Made by a program: the position numbers and the translations under genes. 64,000 nt of DNA from assembly GCA_031402435.1 (NCBI GenBank), contig JANNSJ010000027.1, forward strand, positions 4,312 to 68,311. Direction: 5' to 3'. The stretch is from UBA11986 sp031402435. Its GTDB lineage: Bacteria > Bacteroidota > Ignavibacteria > UBA10030 > UBA6906. Positions 18,672-27,374 of this stretch are shown in pieces (the first letter of the stretch is position 1; each line of letters opens with the position of its first letter). The notes under the pieces were generated by a model. It saw nothing but the letters and a program-made list of their open reading frames with translations, was not told the origin of the DNA and did no database searches.

Positions 18672-18869
18672 TTATTTCTTATCGTCGGGAGGCAGCTCTT
18701 CGAAGTCTGCATCCTGCACGTTCTTGAAAGCCTTGGGAGGTTCCTGTTGCGGCTGGTTTGAGAAGATGTCCTCCTGGTCCCGACGAGAGCTTGACCTGTT
18801 GCGGGAAACAATCTGAACAATCTTCCAGATCATATACCCAAACATGATGTACACAAGAAACTTAAACAC
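18672..18869 (-). CDS. Small single-pass membrane protein
   Basis: A 65-residue protein with one N-terminal hydrophobic helix (residues about 2-22) and a polar tail rich in Gln, Pro and Asp ending LPPDDKK. The GTG start has GAGGGA close upstream. It lies six bases after the deoxynucleoside kinase gene and three bases before the GT9 gene, so it appears to be part of a folB-folK-dNK run. No function is known to me. Confidence 0.65.
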   Translation of the reverse strand: MFKFLVYIMFGYMIWKIVQIVSRNRSSSRRDQEDIFSNQPQQEPPKAFKNVQDADFEELPPDDKK

Positions 18870-18875
18870 GGTCCC

Positions 18876-19556
18876 TCACTTGTTTCTCATTGGGTTGTAG
18901 TATTCCACGGCGGACCTGTTCGTACGGAAAATCTCCCGCGCAAGGTCTTCATATTCATTCTGGTTTGTCACAAAATCAAGATCGGAGGCATTGACAATCA
19001 GGAGCGGTGTTGCCTTGTACCGGAAAAAGAAGTGATTGTACGCGTCATTCAAATCCTTGATATACGTTTCAGACATTTCCACCTCATACGAACGTGCACG
19101 ATGCTTGATGTTTCCCATCAACCGGGGAATACTCGATTGCAAGTAGACGACAACATCCGGAGTCGGAATGTTTCGTTCGATGGCGCTGATGAGCATTTCG
19201 TACAGCTTCAACTCTTCGTCCTGGAGGTTCAGGTATGCAAAAATCTTATCCTTCTCAAAGATGTAATCGGTCACCAGGAACCGGTGAAACAAATCAGCTT
19301 GAAATAATTTCTGTTGCTGCTTATAGCGGGCCAACAGGAAGAACATCTGCGTTTGAAATGCATACCGGTCCGGATCGTGATAGAAATCCTTCAGGAACGG
19401 ATTCTCTTCAAACTGTTCAATCACAACGTTTGCTTTCAGCGTCTCGCCAAGCATAGTTGCAAGCGTGGTCTTCCCTGCTCCGATCACACCTTCGATGGCA
19501 ATGTACCGGATGTCCGTACTTTCAACAAGCTTTGCAAGAGACTCGTTCTGCACCAA
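18876..19556 (-). CDS. Deoxynucleoside kinase (dAdo/dGuo/dCyd kinase family)
   Basis: A 226-residue nucleoside salvage enzyme phosphorylating deoxynucleosides with ATP. The P-loop is IEGVIGAGKTTLA (residues about 19-30). The LID-side Arg cluster lies in NIKHRARSYEVEMSETYIKDL, and the substrate-site region FLVTDYIFEKDKIFAYLNL is present. The start is TTG 19556 or the adjoining GTG; GGAG lies just upstream. It is downstream of folK. Substrate preference cannot be decided. Confidence 0.88.
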   Translation of the reverse strand: MVQNESLAKLVESTDIRYIAIEGVIGAGKTTLATMLGETLKANVVIEQFEENPFLKDFYHDPDRYAFQTQMFFLLARYKQQQKLFQADLFHRFLVTDYIFEKDKIFAYLNLQDEELKLYEMLISAIERNIPTPDVVVYLQSSIPRLMGNIKHRARSYEVEMSETYIKDLNDAYNHFFFRYKATPLLIVNASDLDFVTNQNEYEDLAREIFRTNRSAVEYYNPMRNK

Positions 19557-19573
19557 TCAGGCTCCGAGTGCTG

Positions 19574-20080
19574 CTAAATGATTATCTTGTGATATGACTG
19601 AATGACCTTTGCTGAGTCCCTGCAGTCCGCACCAAGTTCCTCCATCGTCATCCCGCTGATTGGATGAACGAGATCAGGAGCAATCTCCTTGAGCGGAACA
19701 AGCACAAACTTTCTCTTTTCCATTTCCGGGTGCGGCACAACAACGTTCTCATCCTTGTATACCAGGCCGTCGTACAGCAGGAGGTCAACATCAATCTCTC
19801 TCGGGCCCCATCGTTCACCGGGCGTTCGTCCGATGCGTTGTTCAATCGCCTTCAGTTCCGGGTACAATTCCTTGGGAACCAGCTGTGTTTCAATTTCCAC
19901 TGCCGCGTTCAGAAACTTCGGCTGATCCGTGATGCCAACCGGGTCGGTTTCATACACAGATGATGCCCAAATAACTTTTGTATCCTTCACCTTCTTTAAC
20001 TCGGTAACTGCCCGATTCAGGAATTTCTCGCGCTCACCGACGTTCGATCCCAGTCCAAGGAACACTTGGTACGTCTTCAT
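19574..20080 (-). CDS. folK: 2-amino-4-hydroxy-6-hydroxymethyldihydropteridine pyrophosphokinase
   Basis: A 168-residue HPPK, which pyrophosphorylates 6-hydroxymethyl-dihydropterin for folate synthesis. Clear motifs are LGLGSNVGEREKFL at the start, YETDPVG, FLNAAVEIET, and the signature RWGPREIDVDLLLYD with the two Mg-binding aspartates; PHPEMEKRKFVLVPL follows. Its ATG overlaps the folB stop (ATGA), so the two folate genes are translationally coupled. Confidence 0.95.
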   Translation of the reverse strand: MKTYQVFLGLGSNVGEREKFLNRAVTELKKVKDTKVIWASSVYETDPVGITDQPKFLNAAVEIETQLVPKELYPELKAIEQRIGRTPGERWGPREIDVDLLLYDGLVYKDENVVVPHPEMEKRKFVLVPLKEIAPDLVHPISGMTMEELGADCRDSAKVIQSYHKIII

Positions 20081-20445
20081 CGCCGCTCGGTCATCTCCAC
20101 TTCAACATAATCAACAACGCCCTTTACCGGCGGATGCGGCTTGCGCACTTTCACAGTCACCATCTCCACATTGAAAAACTCCCTGATGATGCCACGCGCA
20201 ATTGTGTGCGCAAGGGCTTCAATCAGAGAATTCTTCTTTGCATGAACCACACTGCCGACGTAGGCATACACTTTCTCGTAATCGACTGTCTTTTTGAGAG
20301 AATCAGCTTCTGCCGCAGGAAGAAGATCGCAGTAGAGATCAACATCAACTTCGAACTTGGCGCCGAGCGTCTGTTCTTCCACCAGAGCGCCATGGTAAGC
20401 ATAGAACGAAGCGTTCTTGATTCGTATGATGTTCAGGTCAGCCAT
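20077..20445 (-). CDS. folB: Dihydroneopterin aldolase
   Basis: About 122 residues from the second Met (MADLNIIRIKNASFYAYHG), which matches family N-termini; an upstream in-frame Met at 20475 is less likely. It converts dihydroneopterin to 6-hydroxymethyl-dihydropterin and glycolaldehyde. Seen are the YAYHGALVEEQTLGAKFEVD start, VDYEKVYAYV, and KVRKPHPPVKGVVDYVEVE near the end. It is directly followed by folK, the next pathway step. Confidence 0.92.
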   Translation of the reverse strand: MADLNIIRIKNASFYAYHGALVEEQTLGAKFEVDVDLYCDLLPAAEADSLKKTVDYEKVYAYVGSVVHAKKNSLIEALAHTIARGIIREFFNVEMVTVKVRKPHPPVKGVVDYVEVEMTERR

Positions 20446-20523
20446 TCCGCGAAAATATAGAGATTGATCCCCCAAGATGCAATTGTTCGAAGCGAATTTG
20501 TGGATAGTTCAAGAAGAACCTCG

Positions 20524-22221
20524 TCAGGCTTTGTCAATCTTTGCCCACGTGTCCCGAAGCGTAACAGCTCGATTGAATACCAGTCCGCCTGCCTTTGAGT
20601 CCTTATCCACACAGAAATAACCGAGGCGTTCGAACTGAAACCGATCCTGTATTTTTGCTGTTGACAAGCCCGGTTCAACCTTGCACAGGTGCAGGACCTC
20701 AAGGGAGTTAGGATTAATGAACTCCTTCCAGTTGTCCCCGTTTGGATTTTCGACACTAAAGAGTCGGTCATACAATCGAACTTCAGCATCAATCGCATGT
20801 AAAGCGGACACCCAATGGATCGTTCCCTTGACTTTCCGGCCGCTCTGGGTTGAACCGCTTTTGGTTTCAGGATCGTATGTGCAGCGAAGTTCGGTTACCT
20901 CGCCGGTCTTCTCATCCTTTAGTACGCCAACGCATTTGATGATGTACGCGTAACGCAACCGCACTTCTGTCCCCGGTGAGAGTCGGAAGTATTTTTTCGG
21001 TGGATCTTCGCGGAAATCATCCTGCTCGATGTAGAGCACTTTCGAGAATGGAATCTTCCGCCCGCCCATCGAAGCATCTTCGGGATTGTTCACGGCTTCG
21101 AGTTCCTCGACAACTCCATCCGGATAGTTCTCGATGACTACCTTGATCGGACGGAGAACTGCCATGACGCGGGCTGCACGTTTGTTCAGATCGTCACGCA
21201 ATGAATCCTCGAGCCAGACAGGATCTGTCGTGTTCTCCCGTCGTGCCACCCCGATACGTTCAGCGAACGAACGGATGGATTCGGGTGTGTATCCACGCCG
21301 GCGCAAGCCCGACAACGTCGGCATGCGGGGATCATCCCATCCGCTGACACGTCCTTCATCAACGAGTTGCAACAGTTTCCGTTTGCTCATGACGGTGTAC
21401 GTCAAATTCAGCCGCGCAAATTCGATTTGCTGGGAATGGTAGATTTCCAGTTCATCCAGAAACCAGTCGTAGAGCGGGCGGTGGTTTTCAAATTCAAGCG
21501 TGCAGATTGAATGGGTGATTCTTTCAATGGAATCACATTGACCGTGCGCCCAATCGTACATGGGATAGATGCACCACGCATCGCCTGTCCGGTGGTGCGT
21601 TGCCCGCAGGATACGATACATTGCAGGATCACGCAAGTTAAGGTTCGGCGATGCCATGTCAAGTTTTGCACGTAACGTTTTGGAACCATCAGGGAACTCG
21701 CCATTGCGCATCCGATGAAAGAGATCCAGGTTCTCTTCAACTGTACGGTCACGGTATGGACTGTTTCTGCCGGGCTCAGTCAGCGTGCCTCTGTATTCGC
21801 GCATCTGATCGGCGTTCAGGTCGCAAACGTAGGCCCCACCTTTTTTGATCAACGCAACAGCGTAGTCGTAAAGCTGGCCAAAGTAATCAGAGGCATAGTA
21901 AAGTCTGTCTCCCCAATCGAAGCCGAGCCACCGGATATCACCGATGATGGAGTCGACGTATTCCTGTTCCTCTTTGGTTGGATTCGTATCATCGAATCGC
22001 ATGTTGCAGAGTCCGTTGTAATCTCTTGCCAATCCAAAATTGAGGCAAATGGATTTGGCATGGCCAATATGAAGATAGCCATTTGGTTCTGGCGGGAAGC
22101 GCGTATGCACTCTCCCGTCGAATTTGTTTGTCTTCAAATCCTCGTCAACAATCTCACGGATAAAGTTCGTCCGCACAAGCGGTTCGTTGCCGCCTTCCGG
22201 ACTCTTGTCGTTCGTCGTCAA
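20524..22221 (-). CDS. glnS: Glutamine--tRNA ligase
   Basis: A 565-residue class I synthetase charging tRNA-Gln. The HIGH motif is RFPPEPNGYLHIGHAKS and the KMSKS motif is VMSKRKLLQLV. The two-barrel C-terminal anticodon-binding domain (KVLYIEQDDFREDP, LSPGTEVRLRYAY) distinguishes GlnRS from GluRS. The start is TTG 22221, overlapping the gltX stop as TTGA with GAGAG upstream. GlnRS next to GluRS and AsnRS suggests direct charging rather than amidotransferase-dependent routes, although gatCAB could exist elsewhere. Confidence 0.95.
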   Translation of the reverse strand: MTTNDKSPEGGNEPLVRTNFIREIVDEDLKTNKFDGRVHTRFPPEPNGYLHIGHAKSICLNFGLARDYNGLCNMRFDDTNPTKEEQEYVDSIIGDIRWLGFDWGDRLYYASDYFGQLYDYAVALIKKGGAYVCDLNADQMREYRGTLTEPGRNSPYRDRTVEENLDLFHRMRNGEFPDGSKTLRAKLDMASPNLNLRDPAMYRILRATHHRTGDAWCIYPMYDWAHGQCDSIERITHSICTLEFENHRPLYDWFLDELEIYHSQQIEFARLNLTYTVMSKRKLLQLVDEGRVSGWDDPRMPTLSGLRRRGYTPESIRSFAERIGVARRENTTDPVWLEDSLRDDLNKRAARVMAVLRPIKVVIENYPDGVVEELEAVNNPEDASMGGRKIPFSKVLYIEQDDFREDPPKKYFRLSPGTEVRLRYAYIIKCVGVLKDEKTGEVTELRCTYDPETKSGSTQSGRKVKGTIHWVSALHAIDAEVRLYDRLFSVENPNGDNWKEFINPNSLEVLHLCKVEPGLSTAKIQDRFQFERLGYFCVDKDSKAGGLVFNRAVTLRDTWAKIDKA

Positions 22222-23663
22222 TGTATTCTCTCAATCGCTGATGTGATTCTTCGAATCGTTTCCTCATTGCCAAGAATGTACAGAATATCGTAGAGGCCCG
22301 GACCTGCTCCCATTCCTGACACTGCCAGCCGCAAGGGATGGATCAAATCGCTGTTCTTCAAGTTCAATGATTCTGCCGCTCGGTGAAGTGCTGCCTCGTA
22401 ATCTTCTTTCTGAGGATTCTTCAATAGCGTAAACTCACCAACCAGACTCTTTAACTGCTCCGGTGTTTCGATATTCCATCTCTTCTTCACCACCTCTGCA
22501 TCAAACTGCACAGGCGACTCAAAGAAGTATGGACTATTCACGACGAAGTCTTTTGCAAAACTCACCCTCTCCCGCATTGAGCTAATAACACTCAATAGAT
22601 ATTCATCTGCAAATTGTTTGACGGCAAAAGGCGACCGCTGCAACTCCTCTTTGAGCATGACAAGAATCTCGTCATCAGGCTTCTTGCGAAGATGCTGCGC
22701 ATTGAGCCAATCCAGCTTCTCTATATTGAAAACGGCTCCCGACTTTCCAACCCGTTCAAGTGAAAAATCATTCACCAATTCATCAAGGGAGAATAGTTCC
22801 CGCTCATCGCCAGGGTTCCACCCAAGAAACGCCACAAAGTTGATGAGCGCTTCCTTGAGATATCCCTTCTGACGATAATCTTCAACGGCAACATCCCCTT
22901 GTCTCTTGCTCAGTTTCGATTTGTCAGGATTAAGAAGCAATGGAAGATGAGCAAAGACCGGCAGCTTCCATCCAAAGTATTGGTAGAGCAATACATGCTT
23001 CGGTGTGCTGGACAGCCATTCCTCACCACGAATCACGTGAGAAACTTTCATCAGATGGTCATCAACAACATTGGCAAGATGGTACGTTGGATAGCCATCG
23101 GATTTCAGCAACACTTGATCGTCGATTTGATCGCTGGAAAACTCAACTCTGCTGCGGACAATATCATCAAACACTACAGTCGTAGCGTCCGGGACTTTCA
23201 GTCTGATGACAGAAGGAATCCCGGCTGCAAGCTTTTCCTGAATTTCGCTTGGCGATAGTTTCAATGCCCGCCGGTCATACTTCGTAGGAACCCGCATCTT
23301 CTCCTGCATTTTGCGCATCTCATCCAACTCTTCAGAAGTGTCGAATGCATAGTATGCCTTTCCAGCATCCAGTAGTTCCTTGGCATATTGCTGATAGATC
23401 GCAATACGCTCAGACTGGACGTATGGACCTTTTGTTCCTCCTTTTACTGGGCCCTCGTCGTACTCAAGTCCAGCCCAGTTAAGGGTCTCGATCAAGTTCT
23501 GCACAGCACCTTCAACATAACGGGTGCGGTCGGTATCTTCAATACGAAGGATGAATGCCCCGTTGTTCTTTCGGGCAAAAAGATAGTTGTACAATGCAGT
23601 ACGCAATCCCCCGACATGCAAATATCCTGTCGGGCTTGGCGCAAATCGAACTCGAACTGACAA
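22218..23663 (-). CDS. gltX: Glutamate--tRNA ligase
   Basis: About 481 residues from TTG 23663, chosen because it gives the standard N-terminus (M)SVRVRFAPSPTGYLHVGG and has AGG seven bases upstream; the open frame continues 42 codons further without family similarity. It charges tRNA-Glu. Motifs are HVGGLRTALYNYLF and KLSKRQGDVAVEDYR. The C-terminal helical anticodon-binding domain of bacterial GluRS is present. It is translationally coupled to glnS downstream. Confidence 0.93.
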   Translation of the reverse strand: MSVRVRFAPSPTGYLHVGGLRTALYNYLFARKNNGAFILRIEDTDRTRYVEGAVQNLIETLNWAGLEYDEGPVKGGTKGPYVQSERIAIYQQYAKELLDAGKAYYAFDTSEELDEMRKMQEKMRVPTKYDRRALKLSPSEIQEKLAAGIPSVIRLKVPDATTVVFDDIVRSRVEFSSDQIDDQVLLKSDGYPTYHLANVVDDHLMKVSHVIRGEEWLSSTPKHVLLYQYFGWKLPVFAHLPLLLNPDKSKLSKRQGDVAVEDYRQKGYLKEALINFVAFLGWNPGDERELFSLDELVNDFSLERVGKSGAVFNIEKLDWLNAQHLRKKPDDEILVMLKEELQRSPFAVKQFADEYLLSVISSMRERVSFAKDFVVNSPYFFESPVQFDAEVVKKRWNIETPEQLKSLVGEFTLLKNPQKEDYEAALHRAAESLNLKNSDLIHPLRLAVSGMGAGPGLYDILYILGNEETIRRITSAIERIH

Positions 23664-23872
23664 ACGAGGTACCTGATCCGGATGTTGACGACTGGACAGC
23701 AGAACTGACCTAAAGTACAAAAAAAGGCTCAGAAATTCCACCGTGATGATTGTGGACGCTTCGATCCGAAATGAAAACGCCGGGGCCAAGTCAACATTCC
23801 ATGAATGACAAAAATGAAATCGAAAATGAGTACATTATCTTGAGAATGAGTTTGACAACACAGGAGTCCACC

Positions 23873-24757
23873 ATGAAAACGATTCGACTTGCATTATCAT
23901 TTGCGATGGTCATGATCTTTTCCGGTTGCGATGAATTCATTGCGTCGTTCTTTGGCGGGGCGCAAACGCAACCCATCACGGCGTATCCATTACACATTGG
24001 AAATACCTGGCAGTATACGCGGCACATGCAGAGTTACAATTTTCGACCGTTGGTTCCGGGAGCAATCGATCCACACATGAACTACCAGCTTGAGTATGTT
24101 GTCGAAGTGACTGGCGAACAACGAATGCAGCGCGTACCTTCACTCTCTGCTGATTCGATTACGGTTTCAGAAATCAGAGAGCGGGATGGCATGCAGCCTC
24201 AAACGAACTCCTATGTGTATCTCGAACAACAGACGAATGCACTCTATAGACATGGATACGCTGGAGCTACATCGAGTACTCCAAGACCGCCCGCTGCCGG
24301 AGCGACACGGTTCCTTTTGGCGGGACATATGTTTTCATCCCTGGATGAAATGACCCGATTGTTCGTTGATGGACTTGTCTCTGATCATCCCGACACATTG
24401 GTGCGTGACTACCCTCCCCTTACGTCCATTAAGTACCCGCTGCGGAATGGAGACCAGTGGACATTCCGTCCGACCGGGAGGCCATGGAGAATAGACAAGA
24501 CAACAGGCCCAATGATCTCTTCACGTGTGCTTGGGACAAGTGTGAGATACCATAATGTCCGCTGGCTTTACGATATGAATAACGACGGCGTTTGGGACAA
24601 CTTCATCTCCATCACTGATCAAATTTCCAACAAAGGAATGCTGAAGAGAACCATAACCTTCAAGGATATCGTGATCAGCGATGAATCTCACCCCGAAGGG
24701 ATTGGGAAGATTGACGTGAAGGATGAGTATGTCGTCACCCTGATGAATGTTCGCTGA
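23873..24757 (+). CDS. Exported lipoprotein of unknown function
   Basis: A 294-residue protein from the ATG at 23873, with CAGGAG ten bases upstream; longer in-frame starts lack a site. The signal peptide ends in a lipobox-like IFSGC. The mature protein begins with a segment including YPLHIGNTWQYTR and contains many short beta-strands. The phrase IGNTWQY and the later RNGDQWTFRP recur in uncharacterised FCB lipoproteins. It is divergent from gltX and sits 110 bases before paaA, separated by a promoter-like site. Confidence 0.7.
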   Translation: MKTIRLALSFAMVMIFSGCDEFIASFFGGAQTQPITAYPLHIGNTWQYTRHMQSYNFRPLVPGAIDPHMNYQLEYVVEVTGEQRMQRVPSLSADSITVSEIRERDGMQPQTNSYVYLEQQTNALYRHGYAGATSSTPRPPAAGATRFLLAGHMFSSLDEMTRLFVDGLVSDHPDTLVRDYPPLTSIKYPLRNGDQWTFRPTGRPWRIDKTTGPMISSRVLGTSVRYHNVRWLYDMNNDGVWDNFISITDQISNKGMLKRTITFKDIVISDESHPEGIGKIDVKDEYVVTLMNVR

Positions 24758-24795
24758 CTGGCTTTGGAGTCATCCATGATAGCATCTCCAAGCAA

Positions 24796-24824
24796 TTGAG
24801 AAGAACGACCAAGAATCGTATATT
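24796..24824 (+). promoter_or_regulatory. Sigma-70-like promoter for paaABCD
   Basis: TTGAGA and TATATT are separated by 17 bases. The predicted transcription start near 24831 would give a short leader before paaA at 24868. The same layout occurs before both tRNA-Ser genes. Confidence 0.5.
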
Positions 24825-24867
24825 GTGTACGTAGGTCTCTGACAACAATAACCACGATGTATCAAGC

Positions 24868-25809
24868 ATGCACGACAAGACAGACGAGCAAAGATTGGCT
24901 GAATTTGAGGCTCGCGTTTCCCGAGGCGAAAAAGTCGAGCCGGGTGATTGGATGCCCGCTGATTATCGGAAGACGCTCATCCGCATGATTGGCCAGCATG
25001 CACACAGCGAGATCGTAGGGCAACTCCCTGAAGGCAAGTGGATTCCCTTTGCACCGGGCTTTCGTCGAAAGCTGACGCTCGTTGCCAAAGTGCAGGATGA
25101 AGCCGGTCATGGTCAGTTGCTTTATCGCGCCGCTGAGACCTTGGGCAAGCCGCGAGAGGAAATGCTGGATGAACTTCACGCAGGGAAAGCAAAGTACGCA
25201 AACGTGTTCAACTATCCAACGCCGACATGGGCTGATGTTGGGGTGATAGGATGGCTCGTGGATACAGCGGCTGTCATCAATCAGACGATGCTTGCACAAA
25301 CCTCCTACGGCCCATATGGCAGGGCTATGAAGCGTATTTGCTATGAGGAATCATTCCACATCAAGCAAGGCTACGACTCGGTTGTGGTACTTGCCAAGGG
25401 AACTCCCGAACAACGGGCAATGGCACAAGACGCAGTCAATCGCTGGTGGTATCCGACTCTGATGATGTCCGGTCCGCCTGATTCACAGTCAGTTCACACA
25501 TCCCAATCCATGCGATGGAAGATCAAGACGAAAACAAATGAGCAGGTCCGGCAGGAGTTCGTCGATCTTATTGTGCCGCAGATTCGCGCACTGGGACTGG
25601 ACGTGCCTGACAAGGATTGCCATTTCGACAAAACCACGGGACACTGGCATTACACCCAGCCTGATTGGGAAGAACTGAAACGCGTCGTAAACGGCGATGG
25701 TCCGATGAACAAGGAACGCCTTGCGGTACGGCTCAAAGCGCACGATGACGGCCGTTGGGTACGAGAAGCCCTCGCCGCAAAAGGAAAAAGCACGGCAACA
25801 GCCGCATGA
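24868..25809 (+). CDS. paaA: Phenylacetyl-CoA 1,2-epoxidase subunit PaaA
   Basis: A 313-residue catalytic subunit of the multicomponent di-iron oxygenase that epoxidises phenylacetyl-CoA. Iron-ligand motifs are VAKVQDEAGHGQLLYRAAE and YEESFHIKQGYD (an ExxH pair), and family stretches such as EGKWIPFAPGFRRK are present. Length agrees with known PaaA. The ATG has only a weak ribosome site. Its stop overlaps the paaB start (ATGA). It heads a compact paaABCD operon. Confidence 0.95.
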   Translation: MHDKTDEQRLAEFEARVSRGEKVEPGDWMPADYRKTLIRMIGQHAHSEIVGQLPEGKWIPFAPGFRRKLTLVAKVQDEAGHGQLLYRAAETLGKPREEMLDELHAGKAKYANVFNYPTPTWADVGVIGWLVDTAAVINQTMLAQTSYGPYGRAMKRICYEESFHIKQGYDSVVVLAKGTPEQRAMAQDAVNRWWYPTLMMSGPPDSQSVHTSQSMRWKIKTKTNEQVRQEFVDLIVPQIRALGLDVPDKDCHFDKTTGHWHYTQPDWEELKRVVNGDGPMNKERLAVRLKAHDDGRWVREALAAKGKSTATAA

Positions 25810-26096
25810 CCGACACGCAATGGGAAACATACGAGGTGTTTCATCAGACAAAGAAGGGCGACCCGCACGCGTACGTCGGTTCAGTCCACGCTCCTGATCC
25901 CCAAATGGCGTTGCACATGGCGCGTGACCAATTCGCCCGCCGACTCAAGTGCGTGAGCATCTGGGTTGTGAATTCAAAAGACATTACCGCGACCGACTAT
26001 CAGGACGATGACTTCTTCGCTCAAGTGACTGATAAGAGTTACCGTGACCCGAAGGCATTCGAAGCGCCAGACAAGGAGCTGCCGGATGAACATTGA
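25806..26096 (+). CDS. paaB: Phenylacetyl-CoA epoxidase subunit PaaB
   Basis: A 96-residue small structural subunit that bridges PaaA-PaaC units. It has the PaaB pattern WETYEVFHQTKKGDPHAYVG, HAPDPQMALHMARDQFARR, and SIWVVNSKDITATD. Its start is fixed by the ATGA overlap with paaA, and it overlaps paaC by 11 bases. Length matches the family. Confidence 0.95.
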   Translation: MTDTQWETYEVFHQTKKGDPHAYVGSVHAPDPQMALHMARDQFARRLKCVSIWVVNSKDITATDYQDDDFFAQVTDKSYRDPKAFEAPDKELPDEH

Positions 26097-26886
26097 ACTT
26101 CCCTCTTCCCTGCCGCGTGAACCTCTGCTCAACCTTATCCTTGCACTGGCCGACGATGAGCTGATGCTTGGCCATCGCAATTCGGAATGGACCGGCTACG
26201 CACCGATTCTCGAAGAGGATATTGCATTCTCCAACATTGCACAGGATGAACTTGGACATTCGCTGGTCTGGTTTACGTTGTACGAACAGCTTACAGGCAA
26301 GTCGCCAGACGCAATGGCGTTTGAGAGAACGTGGAATCATTTTACCTGCTGTCGATTTGTTACGTATCCCAAGGGAGACTTTGGCTACACTGTCATGCGC
26401 CAGTACTTGTTTGATGAAGCAGAAAAGGTGAGGCTCGGTGCATTCGGGCAATGCTCAATGCAGCAACTGCGTGAGATTGCCGGAAAGCTCATCCGGGAGG
26501 AAACATACCACCTCATGCACAGCAAGGGACTGGTGGAGAGATTGGGCGACGGGACAATGGAAAGTCACCGCCACATGCAGGCAGCAGTTGATGAAGCGTT
26601 TCCGCAAGCGCTCGGAATGTTTGAGAAACTTGAAGGTGAAGATGAGTTGGTGCAGTCCGGTGTGTTTTCTGGAAATGATATGCTGAAGGCAGAATGGTTG
26701 AAGCGAATCGTTCCGGTTCTCACGTTGGCAACATTGAGGGTGCCGGCCACGGGCCAGAACGGTTCAATCGAAACCACTGCCACACCTGACGAAGGTGGCA
26801 GAAGGAAAGACCATACGCTGCATCTTAAGCAACTTGTGGGTGACCTTCAGCAAGTATATCGAATAGCGCCAACAGCAAAATGGTAG
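26086..26886 (+). CDS. paaC: Phenylacetyl-CoA epoxidase subunit PaaC
   Basis: A 266-residue ferritin-fold partner of PaaA. The protein begins MNIELPSSLPREPLLNLILALADDE. It shows LEEDIAFSNIAQDELGHS and EETYHLMHSKGLVERLGDG, the conserved helical motifs of PaaC, which keeps the fold but is not the main catalytic subunit. Its start lies inside the paaB end, and it overlaps paaD by seven bases, so translation is coupled through the operon. Confidence 0.93.
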   Translation: MNIELPSSLPREPLLNLILALADDELMLGHRNSEWTGYAPILEEDIAFSNIAQDELGHSLVWFTLYEQLTGKSPDAMAFERTWNHFTCCRFVTYPKGDFGYTVMRQYLFDEAEKVRLGAFGQCSMQQLREIAGKLIREETYHLMHSKGLVERLGDGTMESHRHMQAAVDEAFPQALGMFEKLEGEDELVQSGVFSGNDMLKAEWLKRIVPVLTLATLRVPATGQNGSIETTATPDEGGRRKDHTLHLKQLVGDLQQVYRIAPTAKW

Positions 26887-27374
26887 AACGAGACACAATA
26901 TTGGAGGAGCGGATTATCTGGGAGGAACTGGGAAAGATTACCGACCCCGAGATTCCAGTCCTGTCATTGGTGGACATGAAGATCATCCGGAACATCGGTC
27001 TTGTAGATGAGAAGGTAACAGTACTGATCTCGCCGACGTTTGTTGGTTGTCCGGCCCTGGAACACATCAAACATGAAATCACAACACGGCTACTCGCGCT
27101 GGGATGCAGTTCAGTCGAGATTCAGACAACGTACTCTCCACCCTGGTCTTCAGACATGCTTGACGAGAATGTGCGTGAGAAGCTTCGTGCATTCGGTATT
27201 GCGCCGCCGGTTCACGCAACCGAGATTCAGGCAACACTTACCATTCCGACAGCATGTCCATTCTGTGGTTCACTTCGCACTACAATGGAAAGCGAATTTG
27301 GTGCAACGCTTTGCAAGCAGCTTTTTTATTGTGATGATTGTTTGCAGTCGTTTGAGAGGTTTAAGACAATCTAG
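26880..27374 (+). CDS. paaD: Phenylacetyl-CoA epoxidase assembly factor PaaD
   Basis: A 164-residue MIP18/DUF59-family protein needed for maturation of the epoxidase. The N-terminal domain has KITDPEIPVLSLVDM and SPTFVGCPALEHIK. The C-terminal zinc-ribbon-like part carries CPFC and then CDDC. It is the last paa gene here. Its last 14 bases overlap the convergent DAHP synthase gene. No paaE reductase follows. Confidence 0.92.
   Translation: MVERDTILEERIIWEELGKITDPEIPVLSLVDMKIIRNIGLVDEKVTVLISPTFVGCPALEHIKHEITTRLLALGCSSVEIQTTYSPPWSSDMLDENVREKLRAFGIAPPVHATEIQATLTIPTACPFCGSLRTTMESEFGATLCKQLFYCDDCLQSFERFKTI

Noticed and set aside
21715..22293. A 192-codon plus-strand frame across the glnS-gltX junction
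   Set aside because: It is antisense to two firmly identified synthetases and has no protein-family resemblance.
24758..24867. A terminator between the lipoprotein gene and paaA
   Set aside because: An imperfect TTTGGAG/CTCCAAG pairing exists but has a long loop and no T-run.
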